The notes under the pieces are model-generated. The model searched no databases. It worked only from the letters and a program-made list of their open reading frames with translations, and was not told the DNA's origin. The translations under genes and the position numbers were made by a program. This document shows, piece by piece, positions 62,036-64,000 of a stretch of DNA of 64,000 nt. Within the stretch, counting starts at the first letter, position 1. Each line of letters opens with the position of its first letter. The DNA is from Bacteroidales bacterium (GTDB lineage Bacteria > Bacteroidota > Bacteroidia > Bacteroidales > Bacteroidaceae): contig SFFB01000004.1 in assembly GCA_004557035.1 (NCBI GenBank), forward strand, positions 40,648 through 104,647, given 5' to 3'.

Positions 62036-62179
62036 ATGAAAGCAAAACACAAAGCCAAAATCAACGCACGCAACAAACGCGAAGCCGAACAGGCACGCCG
62101 TGTGGTTAATGGGATTTTCATCGGGCTCATCGCCATGGTGGTCATCTTCATTTGCATCTACTACTATTTCTTCAACTGA
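62036..62179 (+). CDS. 47-residue single-pass membrane protein
   Basis: ATG at 62036 to TGA at 62177-62179, 47 residues. It has a basic cytoplasmic N-terminus (MKAKHKAKINARNKREAEQ) and one hydrophobic helix (GIFIGLIAMVVIFICIYYYF). The TGA is followed at 62183 by the CYTH gene (3 nt), and the ORF starts 32 nt after prfB, so it sits in a tight operon. No motif or homologue was recognised. The orientation (positive-inside) and helix length fit a small inner-membrane protein, and the coding frame has no internal stop in a GC-rich region. Confidence 0.65.
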   Translation: MKAKHKAKINARNKREAEQARRVVNGIFIGLIAMVVIFICIYYYFFN

Positions 62180-62182
62180 TCA

Positions 62183-62689
62183 ATGGGACTCGAAATCGAG
62201 CGTAAGTTCCTCGTCAAAGGCGACTATAAGTCACTGGCCACTTCGTCGACACGTATCAAGCAGGGTTACATCTGTAGCGAGCGAGGTCGCACTGTGCGCG
62301 TGCGCCTCAGAGACCAAAAGGCCTATCTAACCATTAAAGGTCCCTCGAGAGACAACGGCCTCTCGCGCTATGAGTTTGAAAAGGAAATCACCATCGACGA
62401 AGCCTTGTCGCTATTTACGCTCTGCGAGCCGGGCATCGTCGATAAGGTGAGATGGCTCGTGCCTGCCGGGGAACACACCTTTGAGGTGGACGAGTTTCTG
62501 GGAGACAATGCAGGACTTGTCGTGGCCGAAGTCGAACTTAGCCGTGCCGACGAGCCATTCGTATGTCCCGACTTCCTCGGTGAAGAAGTGACCGGAGACC
62601 GCCGCTATTATAATTCACAACTGCGCAAAAATCCATATAAAAACTGGACCGACCAAACCGCTTCTGAAGGCTTGGCCGGATCATTCTGA
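62183..62689 (+). CDS. CYTH domain protein (triphosphatase-like)
   Basis: A tunnel-fold metalloenzyme of 168 residues. The signature ExExK appears as EIERKF (residues 4-9), followed by basic residues lining the tunnel (RIKQGYICSERGRTVRVRLR), FEVDEFLGDNAGLVVAEVEL and a C-terminal RRYYNSQL. CYTH proteins hydrolyse triphosphates (inorganic triphosphate, thiamine triphosphate) or are adenylate cyclases of class IV. The reaction cannot be assigned here. Bacteroidetes often carry this gene. It follows the 47-residue ORF by 3 nt. Confidence 0.87.
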   Translation: MGLEIERKFLVKGDYKSLATSSTRIKQGYICSERGRTVRVRLRDQKAYLTIKGPSRDNGLSRYEFEKEITIDEALSLFTLCEPGIVDKVRWLVPAGEHTFEVDEFLGDNAGLVVAEVELSRADEPFVCPDFLGEEVTGDRRYYNSQLRKNPYKNWTDQTASEGLAGSF

Positions 62690-62789
62690 ATGTAAGGTCG
62701 GGTCTCTTGAAATCTAGAGTTGCAGAGTTCTCCTGAACTTTTTGATGACGTAAGGGGATTAGTGCAAAGGCACGCATTTCCCGCACCAT

Positions 62790-63206
62790 TCACTTGCTTG
62801 GTGTGCGAGTGAAAACGCCGTTGCGCGTTTCGGCTGTGGTCACCCCGTTGCGGATATACACTTTCTCACCCGTTTGACGGGCCACCCACAGGCTTTCGCC
62901 TTTCTTCTTGCGACAAATCACGTGGAAATCGTCTTTGCCAAACAATTCGGCAAAAAGCGAGTCGGTGCTGAACACAAGGCTGATGGTGTTTTGGCCATAG
63001 CTTAACTCTTCGCCTACCTCCCAGATACGCACACAGTCGTGAAGGGCATAACTCCAAGTGTAGCCGGCAGAAGCGATACATCCATGGTCGTCGCGGTCGG
63101 CTCCGACTATGTGTTTCATCGAGCCTTGACAACTCTGTAAACCACCGGCGGTCAGCAGAGCAATCAAAACAAACAGCAAACTATAGAATGGGGAAATCTT
63201 GCGCAT
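62790..63206 (-). CDS. Small lipoprotein of unknown function
   Basis: 138 residues, starting at the ATG at 63204-63206. The signal peptide MRKISPFYSLLFVLIALLTA is followed by GGLQSC, with lipobox LQSC (Cys at about residue 26). A conserved patch GCIASAGYTWSYALHDCVRIWE (split here as GCIASAGYTWS plus DCVRIWE) is a pattern seen in unannotated Bacteroidetes lipoproteins. The remainder is beta-rich with a C-terminal VYIRNGVTTAETRNGVF repeat-like stretch. The two Cys in the patch may form a disulphide. The function is unknown. A -7 box lies at 63265-63272. Confidence 0.7.
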   Translation of the reverse strand: MRKISPFYSLLFVLIALLTAGGLQSCQGSMKHIVGADRDDHGCIASAGYTWSYALHDCVRIWEVGEELSYGQNTISLVFSTDSLFAELFGKDDFHVICRKKKGESLWVARQTGEKVYIRNGVTTAETRNGVFTRTPSK

Positions 63207-63264
63207 AATGTTGATCTTTGGAGATTGAGAAGTCCGGCGGCATTGACCGGCTTGTTGGTTACTG

Positions 63265-63272
63265 CAAATGTA
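63265..63272 (-). promoter_or_regulatory. -7 box of the small lipoprotein gene
   Basis: TACATTTG on the minus strand, about 60 bp before the ATG. No TTG at -33. Confidence 0.45.
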
Positions 63273-63428
63273 GAGATAAATCGTTAGAAATGGCACAGGT
63301 AACCACTCTTTTTCGTCCCTTTCTGCCCCTCTGCCACGCCATTTACATCACCAGTAAAGTTTCCACAAGACAATACGCCATAGTTTCAAGGTAAAAATGG
63401 GTCAAATAGGTTCCAATGGTCTATATAA

Positions 63429-63448
63429 TATACGCGTGCGCGCGTATA
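63429..63448. other. 20-bp alternating pyrimidine-purine tract (Z-DNA-prone)
   Basis: Twenty consecutive alternating Y-R bases ending in a CGCG-type centre, flanked by the inverted repeat CCATAGTT / AACTATGG (about 63369-63376 and 63452-63459). It lies about 280 bp upstream of the rRNA promoter. Nothing else is identifiable in 63297-63700. Confidence 0.6.
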
Positions 63449-63711
63449 GTGAACTATGGTCTGGCAGAGCGACGTAATGATGAAAGACGGATGCCGAATG
63501 GTTGTTCATCAGAAAAAGGCAAATACATTCTCCTGATACGCTAAACATCCTTCGCCGTCAAACGCACTTTAGGCTCGATTTAAGGTCAATTTGCGCCAGT
63601 CTGCAGATTATGACGAAAAAAACTTCAAAAAAATATCATTCTCTTTGTTGTTGTTTTTCAGTGTTTTAATGGAAAAGAGTAACTTTCCTTTGAAAAATAA
63701 TTGCAGAAATG

Positions 63712-63743
63712 TTTGGAGGATATGTAGGAAGTGTGTAATTTTG
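63712..63743 (+). promoter_or_regulatory. rRNA operon promoter
   Basis: TTTG (63712-63715), a 20-bp spacer and TAATTTTG (63736-63743), a full match to the Bacteroidetes consensus. Transcription would start near 63750, giving a leader of about 190 nt before the 16S gene. The leader is AT-rich and may include processing and antitermination signals, none of which I could fix exactly. Confidence 0.8.
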
Positions 63744-63936
63744 CACTCGCTAAACGGAACAAGGCACACCGCCTCGACCGCGAGGCCACTAAGAAAGAGT
63801 TCTTTGAAAGACTTCACATAAAACTTTGAGAGAGGTACAAGACAGAGTCAGTCAGCAATGACAGACTCGGGTAAAAACAAGTACTGTCAATTCTATCCCA
63901 AGAGTCAAACGGAAAAACAATTTATCATTTATATTT

Positions 63937-64000
63937 ACAATGAAGAGTTTGATCCTGGCTCAGGATGAACGCTAGCTACAGGCCTAACACATGCAAGTCG
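63937..64000 (+). rRNA. 16S rRNA, 5' end (truncated by the window)
   Basis: TGAAGAGTTTGATCCTGGCT (63941-63960), the universal 27F site, followed by CAGGATGAACGCTAGCTACA and the Bacteroidales-typical CACATGCAAGTCG. By alignment to E. coli numbering, base 1 is near 63937. The gene continues beyond the window. Confidence 0.97.

Overview
This window looks like chromosomal DNA of a Bacteroidales bacterium, most likely Prevotellaceae-like (genus not determined). The evidence is direct. Many genes start downstream of the Bacteroidetes-type promoter (TTTG or TTG, about 20 bp, then TAnnTTTG). The gene families are typical of the phylum: a CHU_C sorting-domain protein, a DUF5686 outer-membrane protein, secreted proteins with a GVYI-type C-terminal tail, a fasciclin lipoprotein, and a DUF4143-type ATPase. 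The last 64 bases are the 5' end of a 16S rRNA gene of Bacteroidales type.

Layout. 0-4.2 kb: tRNA-Leu, manC, argB, a U32 peptidase. 4.3-7.6 kb: a tightly overlapping operon (HAD phosphatase, ribF, CPBP protease, dus). 7.7-13.7 kb: a surface polysaccharide cluster (flippase, Wzz-like chain-length protein, EpsG/Wzy-like polymerase, three glycosyltransferases, two of them a recent tandem duplication). 13.8-18.3 kb, minus strand: a DUF5686 outer-membrane protein, a frameshifted myo-inositol-phosphate synthase, two identical tRNA-Asn genes. 18.4-32.6 kb: PfkB/adenosine kinase, a C-terminal processing protease, a large sialidase, pnp, an AAA ATPase (minus strand), a CHU_C protein and uvrA. 32.6-46.6 kb: long intergenic regions packed with nested palindromic repeats, interrupted by only four genes (POT peptide transporter, a giant secreted protein, a fasciclin lipoprotein, gyrB). 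46.6-57.4 kb: a dcw cell-wall/division operon (mraZ, rsmH, ftsL, ftsI, murE, mraY, murD, ftsW) that ends early and is followed by a cyclophilin. 57.7-63.2 kb: an M20 deacylase, an acyl-CoA synthetase, prfB, an unlisted 47-residue membrane protein, a CYTH protein and a small lipoprotein. 63.3-64 kb: an rRNA operon promoter and the start of 16S.

The most unusual content is non-coding. (1) Two classes of large composite palindromes, with compensatory changes in their stems. (2) A long inverted-repeat pair that brackets gyrB. (3) Four clusters of an ATAAGG core at about 21-bp phasing, scattered through intergenic DNA. (4) Four exact 33-bp-period repeats upstream of the AAA ATPase gene. (5) A roughly 90-bp CAATCAC-rich repeat present three times. 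Notable gene-level oddities are the inositol-phosphate synthase deletion, a prfB without its programmed frameshift, and the truncated dcw cluster.

All gene calls rest on reading motifs and lengths by eye. No database search or structure prediction was run, and promoter and terminator calls are pattern matches.
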